This document shows, piece after piece, positions 10,601-18,623 of a stretch of 64,000 bases of DNA. Source of the DNA: Cellvibrio polysaccharolyticus (GTDB taxonomy: Bacteria > Pseudomonadota > Gammaproteobacteria > Pseudomonadales > Cellvibrionaceae). The notes beneath the pieces were generated by a model. That model was not told the DNA's origin. It ran no database searches and saw nothing but the letters and a program-made list of their open reading frames with translations. A program made the position numbers and the translations under genes. The stretch is from assembly GCF_015182315.1 (NCBI RefSeq), contig NZ_PRDL01000001.1:1674001-1738000 (forward strand). The letters run 5' to 3'. The stretch's first letter is position 1. Every line of letters starts with the position of its first letter.

Positions 10601-10709
10601 AATTGGTACTATCTTTACGTTATTTATTCTGCCGTCGGTTTATGTGTTGCTGGCGAAAGATCACCAGAAAGATGCGCAGCGTCTTGCTGATCTGGAGGCG
10701 GGTGTTTAA
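7629..10709 (+). CDS. RND-family efflux pump, inner-membrane subunit
   Basis: A 1026-residue proton-driven exporter of the AcrB/MexB superfamily (HAE1 type). It starts MNFTDIFIRRPVVA, the conserved cytoplasmic N-terminal helix and first membrane span. The predicted architecture has membrane segments at about 11-30, 340-500 and 850-1010, separated by two large periplasmic loops. The proton-relay Asp pair of TM4 is present at residues 401-402 (GLVIDDAIVMVEN). The end of the protein carries the typical ARNGILVVEFAN motif. It forms a two-gene operon with the upstream adaptor. No outer-membrane factor gene is nearby, so the pump probably borrows a TolC-like channel. Substrate unknown. Confidence 0.95.
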   Translation: MNFTDIFIRRPVVAIVVSLLILLAGFQAASNLSVRQYPRSDIAVITINTVYVGANAELIRGFVTTPIERAIASAEGIDYIASESTMSMSTVRAHLRLNYDPLKAMTEISAKVNQVRSNLPPEAEIPSISIEGPDSQFASAYITFNSDILEPNQITEFLTRSVQPRLTAVAGVQKADVLGGRTFAMRIWLKPEQMAALNISPLQIRQALASNNVQAAIGQTRGHYTQVNLSADTDLRRVDDFKQLVIRDTGEGVIRLQDVADVVLGAEDYNTEVNYSGQTAVFMGIWVAPTANSLDVMRAVTQEMEAIKAELPTGLSGAIAYDATEYIDAAIHEVIRTLTETLLIIVVVIFLFLGFSRSVLIPVIAIPLSLVGALFIMQVCGFSLNLLTLLSIVLSVGLVIDDAIVMVENIERHIEEGKKPFEASIIAARELGGPIIAMTVTMISVYVPIGIIGGLTGTLFREFAITLAGAVTISAVVALTLSPMLGSRFLKAHKSYSAPLAKPFERFQNFYNRKLNATLENRAGVYVLWVCIAMLAAVMYMGSNKELAPVEDQGVIFNIIDSPANATVDQSAFYGRMLNKAIMDLPQTDFTFQVTFPTGGFAGMVLKPWDQRDDSIFDVLPDVKRVTGEISGIRVIPITPAPLPGGGDFPVEFVIASTDESRDIYEVAKKLEKVMLDSGMFPFVLLDMKVDQPEYRLAIDREKVADLGLDLQTVTYDLGTLLGGGYVNRFNMSGQSYKVIPQVKRTGRLTPDDLEKLYITGPEGQLIRLDQIASISHSTVPRSINRMQQLNAVKISAVTMQPLGTALNFMETEARKIMPRSYSIDYTGESRQLIREGNAFLPAFTLALAMIFLVLAAQYNSFRDPIVILAGSVPLAVFGALIFTFLKMPAPMPHFTDHFTTTLNIYSQVGLVTLMGLIARNGILVVEFANRMQLQGMNKIDAVREASIIRLRPVMMTSVSTVAGHAPLIFASGPGAEARNAIGLVLVFGMAIGTIFTLFILPSVYVLLAKDHQKDAQRLADLEAGV

Positions 10710-10773
10710 AGCGAAGTACTGAAAGGTTCTCCAGTTAGTGAAGGTCTCAGGCGGGCACACTGTGAGTTTGGCG

Positions 10774-10878
10774 TCAGGATTTAGTGTTCCAAAACTGTTA
10801 GTCAGGGCGCCCGGCCAGGGATGACTCGTCAGAGCTACAGGGAATGTATTTATGCGTTTTTGGAACACTAAATCCTGA
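10774..10878 (-). repeat. Palindromic intergenic repeat, copy A
   Basis: Perfect 21-bp inverted arms (10774-10794 and 10858-10878) enclose a core that, read on the minus strand, is nearly the same as copies B (27981) and C (55290). Shared parts include ACGCATAAATAC, CCCTGTAGCTCTGACGAGTC and CAGTTTTGGAAC. This copy has an extra GC-rich stretch of about 12-15 bp in the core (GCCGGGCGCCC). Outside the arms, GCCAAACTC on one side and a CGTACGTTCGTC-like motif on the other are also shared. On the minus strand it lies downstream of nudJ. Confidence 0.85.
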
Positions 10879-10931
10879 TGACGAACGTACGGTTAATGAT
10901 TGTCGCGCTAATAAAGCGTAAGTAACTCGAC

Positions 10932-10967
10932 AATAAAAAAGGACAGCTCAGGCTGTCCTTTTTTATT
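10932..10967. terminator. Bidirectional terminator between RND pump and nudJ
   Basis: A perfect 16-bp inverted repeat (AATAAAAAAGGACAGC / GCTGTCCTTTTTTATT) with a 4-base loop has a T-run on both strands. It serves the convergent RND pump (+) and nudJ (-). Confidence 0.93.
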
Positions 10968-10993
10968 CAAAGTACACTTTTTCCCCTACTTTA

Positions 10994-11434
10994 TTAATTT
11001 CCCAGCAACGACAAATCAAATCGCTTGCCTGACAAATATTCATCAATCACTTCCAATGTCATCGGGCTCCGCAACTCCGGCAAGCGCGCTACAATTTCTT
11101 CCCGGCTCAACCATACTGCCTCAATAATTCCGTTATCCAGTGCTCTGTCCGGGTGTTGGGCAATCGCTGTTGCTGCGAAAGTAACACGCAGATAGGTAAT
11201 GCCATTGGTCGGCGCTTCATAGAGCCGCACGCTGACCACCGCTTCGGGTTTTACATCCCAGCCGGTTTCCTCCAATGTCTCGCGGATAGCGGCTTCGATC
11301 AGCGTTTCGTTGGCTTCCAGGTGCCCGGCGGGCTGGTTGTAGACTTTTTTTCCTTCGGCTTCTTCATAAACCAGCAAAAAGCGCCCGTCGCGTTCAACAA
11401 TGGTGGCAACGGTAACGTGGGGTGCCCAACTCAT
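10994..11434 (-). CDS. nudJ: NUDIX phosphohydrolase NudJ
   Basis: A 146-residue NUDIX hydrolase that removes phosphate from nucleoside tri-/diphosphates and HMP-PP in the NudJ family. The full NUDIX box is visible at about residues 36-58 (GHLEANETLIEAAIRETLEE followed by TGW), with the metal-binding REXXEE glutamates intact. The N-terminus (APHVTVATIVERDGRFLLV) and NQPAGHLE match NudJ closely. The ATG at 11434 has GAGGA five bases upstream, which fixes the start. The neighbour rluE is the same gene found beside nudJ in E. coli, which supports the call. Confidence 0.9.
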   Translation of the reverse strand: MSWAPHVTVATIVERDGRFLLVYEEAEGKKVYNQPAGHLEANETLIEAAIRETLEETGWDVKPEAVVSVRLYEAPTNGITYLRVTFAATAIAQHPDRALDNGIIEAVWLSREEIVARLPELRSPMTLEVIDEYLSGKRFDLSLLGN

Positions 11435-11482
11435 AAAATTCCTCAACGTAAAAATTGCAATGCAACAGGGTAGGGCAAGGCG

Positions 11483-12211
11483 CTATTTCGGGGAAGTGCG
11501 CGGTGCTTTTTTCTGAATGATCAGCGGCTTTTTCGCCGGCGCGGGTGCCGGCGTTTTTTTCGCAGCAGCGGGGCGTGGCGGCTTTTTAGGGCCGTCATTA
11601 CGGCGTGCCTCGCCGCTGCGCGGTTTACCGGCAGGGCGTTGTGGTCGTGCGGCGGCGGCACCCTTGGGCAGGCTCAGGGTTTCTATCTGGTACTTGCCCG
11701 GTTCAATATCGTCAATGGTCCAGTTGCCGATGCGAACCCGCACCAGCCGCAGAGTAGGGTGGCCCACAGCGGCCGTCATGCGGCGCACCTGGCGGTTGCG
11801 GCCTTCGCTAATGGATATTTCCAGCCATTGGGTAGGGATGGTTTTGCGTTCGCGGATGGGCACTTCCCGCTCCCACAAACGCGGTGCCGGTATCAGACGC
11901 ACTTTGGCGGGCAGGGTCATGCCATCATTCAGCTCAACGCCCTGGCCAAGCTTGCTCAGCGCATAGCTGGTGGGCGCACCTTCTACCTGTACCCAGTAGG
12001 TTTTTTCCATCTTGTTGGCCGGGTGGGCAATGTGGTGCTGCACCTGGCCGTCATCGGTCAGTAACAACAGCCCTTCAGAATCATGGTCGAGCCGGCCTGC
12101 CGGGTAAAAGCCGGGCAGCTTGATATAAGCGGACAAGGTTGGACGGTTTTCCTTGTCGGTAAATTGCGACAGGACGCCATAAGGTTTGTTAAAGAGAATA
12201 ATTTTTGCCAT
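11483..12211 (-). CDS. rluE: 23S rRNA pseudouridine synthase RluE-like
   Basis: A 242-residue RsuA-family pseudouridine synthase. RluE modifies U2457 of 23S rRNA in E. coli. The catalytic loop GRLDHDSEGLLLLTDDG (about residues 40-56) carries the nucleophilic Asp, and GRNRQVRRM (about 137-145) is the second conserved motif. It lacks an N-terminal S4 domain, as expected for RluE. The start MAKIILFNKPYG at 12211 is chosen because conservation begins there; 19 upstream in-frame codons look non-coding. The last about 60 residues are a low-complexity Pro/Ala/Lys/Arg tail that is not part of the catalytic fold, probably an RNA-binding extension. It lies 48 bases upstream of nudJ, probably in one operon. 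Confidence 0.88.
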   Translation of the reverse strand: MAKIILFNKPYGVLSQFTDKENRPTLSAYIKLPGFYPAGRLDHDSEGLLLLTDDGQVQHHIAHPANKMEKTYWVQVEGAPTSYALSKLGQGVELNDGMTLPAKVRLIPAPRLWEREVPIRERKTIPTQWLEISISEGRNRQVRRMTAAVGHPTLRLVRVRIGNWTIDDIEPGKYQIETLSLPKGAAAARPQRPAGKPRSGEARRNDGPKKPPRPAAAKKTPAPAPAKKPLIIQKKAPRTSPK

Positions 12212-12467
12212 TTTTCCAGTAAATTCAGTCGGTTGGGTAAAAGAAGCCACCATTACGCATTGTTTCACGAATGCGAAAACTTTACATCACTGTTATACTC
12301 CGCGCGGTTTCCCGAGCGTGTCCCGATGCGAAAACCATGATTTCGGGAGGTTTTCAGCTTGCGGAAGTATTTCTTGACCCCTCTGTCCCCAGGGTGCGTG
12401 CGGCACTGAGTTGGCGTGGCGCGCTTTGTATTGCTCTTTAGCATGCGTTAATGGAGTTAAAGTAAAA

Positions 12468-14693
12468 ATGACCGATTCAAAAATTATCTACACCGAAACA
12501 GACGAAGCCCCCGCGTTAGCCACTCACTCCCTGCTCCCTATTGTTAAAGCTTTTACCCGCTCTTCAGGCATCCAGGTTGAGACGCGTGATATTTCCCTGT
12601 CGGGTCGTATTATTGCCAGTTTCCCGGAGCAACTGACGGCCGAGCAGCGTATTGGTGACCATCTGGCAGAGCTCGGTGAGCTGGCCAATCGTCCTGAAGC
12701 CAACATCATTAAATTGCCTAACATCAGTGCTTCTGTTCCGCAATTGAAAGCAGCGATCAAAGAGCTGCAAGCGCAGGGTTACAAGCTGCCGGATTACCCG
12801 GAAGAGCCGAAGAACGATGCCGAGAAAGAAGCCAAATCCCGCTACGACAAAATCAAAGGCAGCGCGGTAAACCCGGTACTGCGTGAAGGTAACTCTGACC
12901 GTCGTGCACCCCTGTCTGTCAAAAATTACGCTCGTAAAAACCCGCACAAAATGGGCGCCTGGGCGGCTGATTCAGCATCTCACGTTGCCAATATGACCCA
13001 AGGCGATTTCTACGGTAGCGAAAAATCGGTATTGATCTCCGAAGCCGGTTCGCTGCGTATTGAACTGGTGGGTAAAGACGGCACTAGCAAAGTACTGAAA
13101 GAAAAAACCGCTGTTCTGGCTGGCGAAATTGTTGATGCATCGGTATTGAGCAAAAATGCTCTGCGTACTTTTATTGCTGCTGAAATTGAAGATGCCAAGC
13201 AAAAAGGTGTGCTTTTTTCTGTGCACCTGAAAGCCACCATGATGAAAGTGTCTGACCCGATTATCTTCGGTCACGTTGTGTCTGTGTTCTACGCCGAGGC
13301 GTTGGCCAAGCACGAGAAGACCCTGAAAGATCTGGGTGTGGATCTGAATAACGGCCTTGGCGACCTTTACGCCAAAATCAAAACCCTGCCGGCTGACAAG
13401 CAAGCTGAAATTGAAGCTGACATCAAAGCGATTTACGCCACCCGTCCGGCGCTGGCTATGGTGAATTCTGACAAGGGTATTACCAACCTGCACGTGCCAA
13501 GCGATGTAATCGTTGATGCGTCCATGCCTGCGATGATTCGTGATTCCGGCAAAATGTGGAATACCGAAGGCAAGCTGCAAGACACCAAAGCCATTATCCC
13601 GGATCGTTGCTACGCCGGTGTTTATCAGACTGTGATTGAAGACTGTAAAAAGCACGGTGCGTTCAATCCGTCTACCATGGGTAGCGTGCCTAACGTTGGC
13701 CTGATGGCTCAGAAAGCAGAAGAATACGGTTCGCACGACAAGACTTTCGAAATTCCTTTCGATGGTAGCGTTCGTGTTGTTGATGCCAGCGGAAAAGTAT
13801 TGCTCGAACAAACCGTTGAAGCGGGTGACATCTGGCGTGCCTGCCAGGTTAAAGACGCGCCGATTCAGGATTGGGTGAAGCTGGCCGTTAATCGTGCCCG
13901 TGCTTCTTCTACTCCGGCGGTATTCTGGCTGGACTCTGCCCGTGCTCACGACGCGCAGCTGATCAAAAAAGTAGAAACCTACCTGAAAGACCATGACACC
14001 AGCGGCCTGGAAATCTACATCAAGTCACCGGTGGAAGCGACTCAGTACACCCTGGATCGTATCCGCGAAGGTAAAGACACCATTTCCGTAACCGGTAACG
14101 TATTGCGCGACTATCTGACTGACCTGTTCCCGATCATGGAACTGGGCACCAGCGCCAAAATGTTGTCCATCGTGCCGTTGATGAATGGCGGTGGTTTGTT
14201 TGAAACCGGTGCTGGCGGTTCTGCGCCCAAGCACGTTCAGCAGTTTGTGGAAGAAGGCCATCTGCGTTGGGACTCTCTGGGTGAGTTCCTGGCTTTGTCT
14301 GAATCACTGGATCATTTGGGAGCTACGGCTGGCAATGCCAAAGCCAAAGTGTTCGCCAAAACCCTCGATCAGGCCAATGGCAAGTTCCTCGATACCAACA
14401 AATCACCAGGCCGCAAAGCCGGTGAGCTGGATAACCGTGGCAGCCATTTCTATCTGGCTGTTTACTGGGCAGAAGCGTTGGCAGCACAAAATGACGATGC
14501 CGAGCTGAAAGCCAAGTTCACCCCGGTGGCCAAAGTACTGACTGAAAATGAAGAGAAGATTGTTGGTGAGCTGAAAGCAGCTTCCGGCAAGCCGGTAGAC
14601 ATCGGCGGTTACTACCGTCCTGATGAAGCCTTGCTGGCGAAAGCCATGCGTCCAAGCGCTACGTTCAATGCAGCCCTGGCTGACATCAAGTAA
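12468..14693 (+). CDS. icd2: Monomeric NADP-dependent isocitrate dehydrogenase
   Basis: Oxidises isocitrate to 2-oxoglutarate with NADP in the TCA cycle. At 741 residues it has the length of the monomeric (type II, IDH-monomer) family rather than the about 415-residue dimeric enzyme. Family-typical stretches are visible: SVKNYARKNPHKMGAWAADS, CYAGVYQTVIEDCKKHG and GSVPNVGLMAQKAEEYGSHD. I chose the ATG at 12468 (MTDSKIIYT), with GGAG about 14 bases upstream; 19 upstream codons in frame are unlikely. It is a single-gene unit closed by a strong terminator. In Pseudomonas the same gene sits next to icd and cspD; here cspD is adjacent but the dimeric icd is not in the window. Confidence 0.95.
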   Translation: MTDSKIIYTETDEAPALATHSLLPIVKAFTRSSGIQVETRDISLSGRIIASFPEQLTAEQRIGDHLAELGELANRPEANIIKLPNISASVPQLKAAIKELQAQGYKLPDYPEEPKNDAEKEAKSRYDKIKGSAVNPVLREGNSDRRAPLSVKNYARKNPHKMGAWAADSASHVANMTQGDFYGSEKSVLISEAGSLRIELVGKDGTSKVLKEKTAVLAGEIVDASVLSKNALRTFIAAEIEDAKQKGVLFSVHLKATMMKVSDPIIFGHVVSVFYAEALAKHEKTLKDLGVDLNNGLGDLYAKIKTLPADKQAEIEADIKAIYATRPALAMVNSDKGITNLHVPSDVIVDASMPAMIRDSGKMWNTEGKLQDTKAIIPDRCYAGVYQTVIEDCKKHGAFNPSTMGSVPNVGLMAQKAEEYGSHDKTFEIPFDGSVRVVDASGKVLLEQTVEAGDIWRACQVKDAPIQDWVKLAVNRARASSTPAVFWLDSARAHDAQLIKKVETYLKDHDTSGLEIYIKSPVEATQYTLDRIREGKDTISVTGNVLRDYLTDLFPIMELGTSAKMLSIVPLMNGGGLFETGAGGSAPKHVQQFVEEGHLRWDSLGEFLALSESLDHLGATAGNAKAKVFAKTLDQANGKFLDTNKSPGRKAGELDNRGSHFYLAVYWAEALAAQNDDAELKAKFTPVAKVLTENEEKIVGELKAASGKPVDIGGYYRPDEALLAKAMRPSATFNAALADIK

Positions 14694-14710
14694 CCGATTT
14701 GAGTCGCATT

Positions 14711-14744
14711 AAAAAAACCGATCGTGAAAGCGATCGGTTTTTTT
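14711..14744. terminator. Bidirectional terminator, icd2 / cspD
   Basis: A stem of A7-CCGATCG / CGATCGG-T7 with a 6-base loop serves icd2 (+) and, on the other strand, could end cspD (-). Confidence 0.92.
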
Positions 14745-14863
14745 GTTTTTAAGGAATGTGTTTTGACGGGGATATAAATAGTTATATTTATATTTCTTTA
14801 AACTCTTATGTCCGGCATTGAAATCCTCCGGAGTGCTCCCCATCTCAGTGTTATGGAAAAGAA

Positions 14864-15115
14864 TCAGGCAACCTCGGTTTTTTCGCGATAGCCATCCTGA
14901 AAATTATCCGATGATACGGGTGCGATGTTCACCGCATGTAGTCCTTTATCTCCCTGTGTGATCTCAAAAGAAACCGGCTGACCCGCCTTAAGGGTTTTGT
15001 AACCGTCCATATGAATAGCGGAGTAGTGTGCAAACAGGTCTTCTTCGCCCTCATCTGCAACGATGAAGCCATAACCCTTTGCATTGTTGAACCATTTGAC
15101 AGTACCTGTAGGCAT
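14864..15115 (-). CDS. cspD: Cold-shock-domain protein CspD
   Basis: A single-stranded nucleic-acid-binding protein of the CspA fold, 83 residues. RNP1 (KGYGFI, about residues 13-18) and RNP2 (DLFAHYS, about 26-32) are visible, after the usual start MPTGTVKWFNNAKG. In E. coli CspD is an inhibitor of DNA replication made in stationary phase. AAGGA eight bases before the ATG at 15115 sets the start. It is divergent from clpS-clpA, the conserved arrangement in gammaproteobacteria. The tail after VNIAP (SSDNFQDGYREKTEVA) is longer than in housekeeping CspA, as in CspD. Confidence 0.92.
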   Translation of the reverse strand: MPTGTVKWFNNAKGYGFIVADEGEEDLFAHYSAIHMDGYKTLKAGQPVSFEITQGDKGLHAVNIAPVSSDNFQDGYREKTEVA

Positions 15116-15374
15116 GATGAAATCCTTCTGCCTTGGTGTAAGAGCTGATGAAAGCACTCCCACACCTTTTCGTTATTATTTTCCAGAGAAAATCTCTGAG
15201 GTGAAGTTTGGGAATTTGAGTTGTAATGCGTATGGCAGGGTGCCATGGGATGAATTACAAACTCGTGCTGCCGGATATTTGAGCAGCATGGGATTTTTAT
15301 CGGGAAATGACAGCCCTGTCAAGAGTTGCAGGGTTTCGATACGGGATTAGTGACCGGTTCGACAATAGGTTAGA

Positions 15375-15782
15375 ATGGAAAAAATTTTCAGACACCAACG
15401 GCGCATTATGGGATATTCGGAAAAGTTTCAGCTAACCTTAGGAAAAGAAGATCATCTGGCCGACAGGGATTCGGACGGTGGACTGGCAACGCTTGAAGCT
15501 CGCCCGAAGCTCAAACGGCCTTCACTTTACAAGGTCATTATGTTGAATGATGACTACACACCAATGGAGTTTGTAGTAGAGATTCTTGAGAGTTTCTTTG
15601 CGATGTCACGCGAAAAAGCAACCGATACCATGTTGGCGGTGCATTATCAGGGCCGTGCAGTTTGTGGCATCTACAGTCGTGACGTAGCCGAAACCAAAGC
15701 AGCTCAGGTTAATCGCTACGCCAGGGAAAATGAGCATCCGCTGTTATGTGAGGTCGAAGTAATAGAGGATGAAGAAAGGTAA
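15375..15782 (+). CDS. clpS: ClpS, N-degron adaptor for ClpA
   Basis: Recognises N-terminal Leu, Phe, Tyr and Trp on substrates and hands them to ClpAP. The core (residues about 50-130) has the substrate-pocket motif NDDYTPMEFVV and the conserved LAVHYQGRAVCG and YARENEHPL. The N-terminal extension of about 50 residues is disordered in appearance and positively charged, and is the part that engages ClpA. A second possible start at 15408 (MGYSEKF) would give a more usual length; 15375 has a weak AGG upstream. It lies 53 bases before clpA. Confidence 0.93.
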   Translation: MEKIFRHQRRIMGYSEKFQLTLGKEDHLADRDSDGGLATLEARPKLKRPSLYKVIMLNDDYTPMEFVVEILESFFAMSREKATDTMLAVHYQGRAVCGIYSRDVAETKAAQVNRYARENEHPLLCEVEVIEDEER

Positions 15783-15835
15783 AAGGCGTTTCCTGCTCTT
15801 ACCCGTTTAGTTGCCAGCCGCAAGAGGTGAACCCG

Positions 15836-18130
15836 ATGTTAAGTAAAGATTTGGAAATTACCTTAAATCTCGCCTTTAAAGGTGCTCGCTCCAAACGCCA
15901 CGAATTTATGACAGTGGAGCATTTGCTGTTGGCTCTGGTAGACAATGATTCAGCGGCAAACGTGCTGAAAGCCTGTGGTGCCGATCTGAATTCGTTGCGC
16001 AAGGAACTGGTGGAATTTGTTGACTCCACCACACCACTGATTCCCGAAGATGATTCCGAGCGTGAAACCCAGCCGACACTTGGCTTTCAGCGGGTTTTGC
16101 AGCGCGCGGTTTTCCATGTGCAGTCTTCCGGCAAGCAGGAAGTGACCGGTGCTAATGTGTTGGTCGCGATCTTCAGCGAGCAGGAAAGCCAGGCCGTTTA
16201 TTATCTCAAGCAACAAAGTGTTGCCCGCATCGACGTGGTCAATTTTATTACCCACGGTATTCACAAGGTTTCCGGCCAGGCTGAACACGGCCACGAGCCG
16301 GGTCAATCTCACGAACAATCTGAAGAAGACGCTATTACCGGCGAATCCGGCGGGCAAACCGCGCTGGAAAGCTATGCCAGTAATCTGAACGAACTGGCCA
16401 TGCAGGGTCGTATTGATCCGCTGGTGGGCCGTGAATTTGAAGTTGAACGCGTCTGCCAGATCCTGGCACGTCGCCGCAAAAACAACCCGCTGCTGGTGGG
16501 TGAGTCCGGGGTGGGTAAAACCGCTATTGCCGAAGGTCTGGCCAAACGCATTGTCGATGGCGAAGTGCCGGATGCGCTGGTAGATAGCGTTGTCTATTCA
16601 CTCGATATGGGGGCTCTGCTGGCCGGCACCAAATACCGTGGCGACTTTGAAAAACGTTTCAAAGGGTTGCTGGGGGAGCTGAAAAAGCAGAAAAAATCGA
16701 TTCTCTTTGTGGATGAAATTCACACCATTATCGGTGCTGGCGCGGCCTCCGGTGGCGTGATGGACGCATCCAATTTGCTCAAGCCGTTGCTGTCATCCGG
16801 TGAAATTCGCTGCATGGGCTCAACCACTTACCAGGAATACCGCGGCATTTTTGATAAGGACAGAGCCTTGTCCCGCCGTTTCCAGAAAGTGGATGTGGAC
16901 GAGCCATCGGTAGAAGAAACCTATCAAATTCTGAAAGGTTTGAAGAGCCGCTTTGAGCAGCACCACAATTTACGTTACACCGACCCGGCTTTGCGGGCGG
17001 CGGCAGAACTGGCCGAGCGTTATATCACTGACCGCTTCCTGCCCGATAAAGCCATTGATGTGATTGACGAAGCGGGCGCTTACCAACAGTTGCAACCGGT
17101 CAGCAAGCGCAAGAAAACGATCGGTGTGGTGGATGTAGAAAACGTGGTTGCAAAAATCGCCCGCATTCCCCCGAAAAGCGTTTCTTCTTCGGACAAGGAA
17201 CAGCTGCGCAAGCTGGATACCAATCTGAAGATGACCGTGTTTGGTCAGGATGAAGCCATTGTCACTCTGGCAACGGCGATCAAGCTGTCCCGTGCCGGTT
17301 TGAGCTCTGCAGACAAGCCTATCGGTTCCTTCCTGTTCGCCGGCCCGACCGGTGTCGGTAAAACCGAGGTGTGCCGTCAGCTGGCCAAATGCATGGGCGT
17401 TGATCTGGTGCGTTTTGATATGTCCGAATACATGGAGCGCCACACCGTATCGCGTTTGATTGGTGCGCCTCCGGGGTATGTCGGCTTTGATCAGGGTGGT
17501 TTGTTGACCGATGCCATTACCAAACAGCCGCATTGTGTGCTGTTGCTAGATGAGATCGAGAAAGCGCACCCGGAAGTGTTCAACCTGTTGTTGCAGGTAA
17601 TGGATCACGGCACGCTGACCGATAACAACGGGCGCAAGGCCGATTTCCGCAACGTTATTTTGATCATGACCACCAACGCCGGTGCCGAACTGATGAGCCG
17701 CCCTTCCATCGGGTTTACCCATCAGGATCATGCTACCGACGGTATGGAAGCGATCAAAAAGATGTTTACGCCGGAGTTCCGTAACCGTCTGGACGCCATT
17801 GTGCAATTTGCACCACTGACCCTGTCGGTCATCAAGACCGTGGTCGACAAGTTCCTGATGGAGCTGCAAACCCAGCTGGACGAGAAGCGTGTAACGCTTG
17901 AGATCAGCGAGGAAGCGCGTGAGTGGTTGGCAATTAACGGTTACGACGAAAAAATGGGTGCCCGTCCGATGGCAAGGCTGATTCAGGAAAAACTTAAAAA
18001 GCCCATGGCAGAGGAAATTCTGTTTGGCTCGCTGTCCAACGGTGGCGGTACTGTGTCGGTAGATGTTGATCCTTACAAGGACCAGCTTTCCATCGAAATC
18101 AGCACCCGGCAATCCTTGCAGCCGGCATAA
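15836..18130 (+). CDS. clpA: ClpA, AAA+ unfoldase of ClpAP protease
   Basis: A 764-residue Hsp100 unfoldase that feeds proteins into ClpP. It has an N-domain (about 1-145), AAA-1 with Walker A GESGVGKT (222-229) and Walker B ILFVDEIH (289-296), and AAA-2 with GPTGVGKT (about 503-510) and LLLDEIEKAHP. The ClpP-docking loop is IGF at residues 625-627. The ATG at 15836 is taken because AAGAGG lies 8 bases upstream and MLSKDLEITLN aligns with known ClpA; a GTG nine bases earlier is less likely. It is co-transcribed with clpS. ClpP itself is not in the window. Confidence 0.97.
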   Translation: MLSKDLEITLNLAFKGARSKRHEFMTVEHLLLALVDNDSAANVLKACGADLNSLRKELVEFVDSTTPLIPEDDSERETQPTLGFQRVLQRAVFHVQSSGKQEVTGANVLVAIFSEQESQAVYYLKQQSVARIDVVNFITHGIHKVSGQAEHGHEPGQSHEQSEEDAITGESGGQTALESYASNLNELAMQGRIDPLVGREFEVERVCQILARRRKNNPLLVGESGVGKTAIAEGLAKRIVDGEVPDALVDSVVYSLDMGALLAGTKYRGDFEKRFKGLLGELKKQKKSILFVDEIHTIIGAGAASGGVMDASNLLKPLLSSGEIRCMGSTTYQEYRGIFDKDRALSRRFQKVDVDEPSVEETYQILKGLKSRFEQHHNLRYTDPALRAAAELAERYITDRFLPDKAIDVIDEAGAYQQLQPVSKRKKTIGVVDVENVVAKIARIPPKSVSSSDKEQLRKLDTNLKMTVFGQDEAIVTLATAIKLSRAGLSSADKPIGSFLFAGPTGVGKTEVCRQLAKCMGVDLVRFDMSEYMERHTVSRLIGAPPGYVGFDQGGLLTDAITKQPHCVLLLDEIEKAHPEVFNLLLQVMDHGTLTDNNGRKADFRNVILIMTTNAGAELMSRPSIGFTHQDHATDGMEAIKKMFTPEFRNRLDAIVQFAPLTLSVIKTVVDKFLMELQTQLDEKRVTLEISEEAREWLAINGYDEKMGARPMARLIQEKLKKPMAEEILFGSLSNGGGTVSVDVDPYKDQLSIEISTRQSLQPA

Positions 18131-18140
18131 ACCGAACCAA

Positions 18141-18170
18141 CAACAAAAGCCGCTTTAGCGGCTTTTGTTG
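18141..18170. terminator. Terminator between clpA and infA
   Basis: A perfect 13-bp inverted repeat (CAACAAAAGCCGC / GCGGCTTTTGTTG) with loop TTTA lies 10 bases past the clpA stop. It is symmetric, so it can also stop infA transcripts. Confidence 0.88.
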
Positions 18171-18221
18171 TTTATGGAATAAGGAAAACCTGATTCCCGG
18201 GCAATGCCGGGGCTGACAGGA

Positions 18222-18440
18222 TCAGCGTGCGCGGTAAGTAATGCGACCTTTGCTCAGGTCGTAGGGGGTCATTTCTACTTTTACTTTGTCGCCCGTCAGA
18301 ATGCGGATGTAGTTTTTGCGCATTTTTCCGGAGATGTGAGCAGTAACAATGTGGCCGTTTTCCAGCTTCACACGAAAGGTGGTATTTGGCAGGGTATCAA
18401 CTACTTCGCCTTCGAATTCAATATTGTCTTCTTTTGCCAT
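18222..18440 (-). CDS. infA: Translation initiation factor IF-1
   Basis: A 72-residue S1/OB-fold protein that occupies the ribosomal A site during initiation. MAKEDNIEFEGEV, VTAHISGKMRKNYIRI and LTGDKVKVEMTPYDLSKGRI are the usual IF-1 segments. The ATG at 18440 gives the exact family length. It is last in an aat-bpt-infA series on the minus strand, as in Pseudomonas. Confidence 0.98.
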   Translation of the reverse strand: MAKEDNIEFEGEVVDTLPNTTFRVKLENGHIVTAHISGKMRKNYIRILTGDKVKVEMTPYDLSKGRITYRAR

Positions 18441-18623
18441 GCGGCAGCGTCCTCGTTTCCTGATCGGATAGGATAAAAAATAGGTGCGAATTGTGCCTGA
18501 GTTTGTAGCCATAGCCAAGCGAAATGCATGGAAAAGCCTTTAATTTGGTAAGGTCATGGCAGAAAGCGCGTCAGATTGGCAAAACCGGGCGAATTTTTCC
18601 GGAAAACGGTGATGTCTCCAACA

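Noticed and set aside
12972..13994. 340-codon minus-strand frame opposite icd2
   Set aside because: Shadow of a certain gene, no ribosome site.
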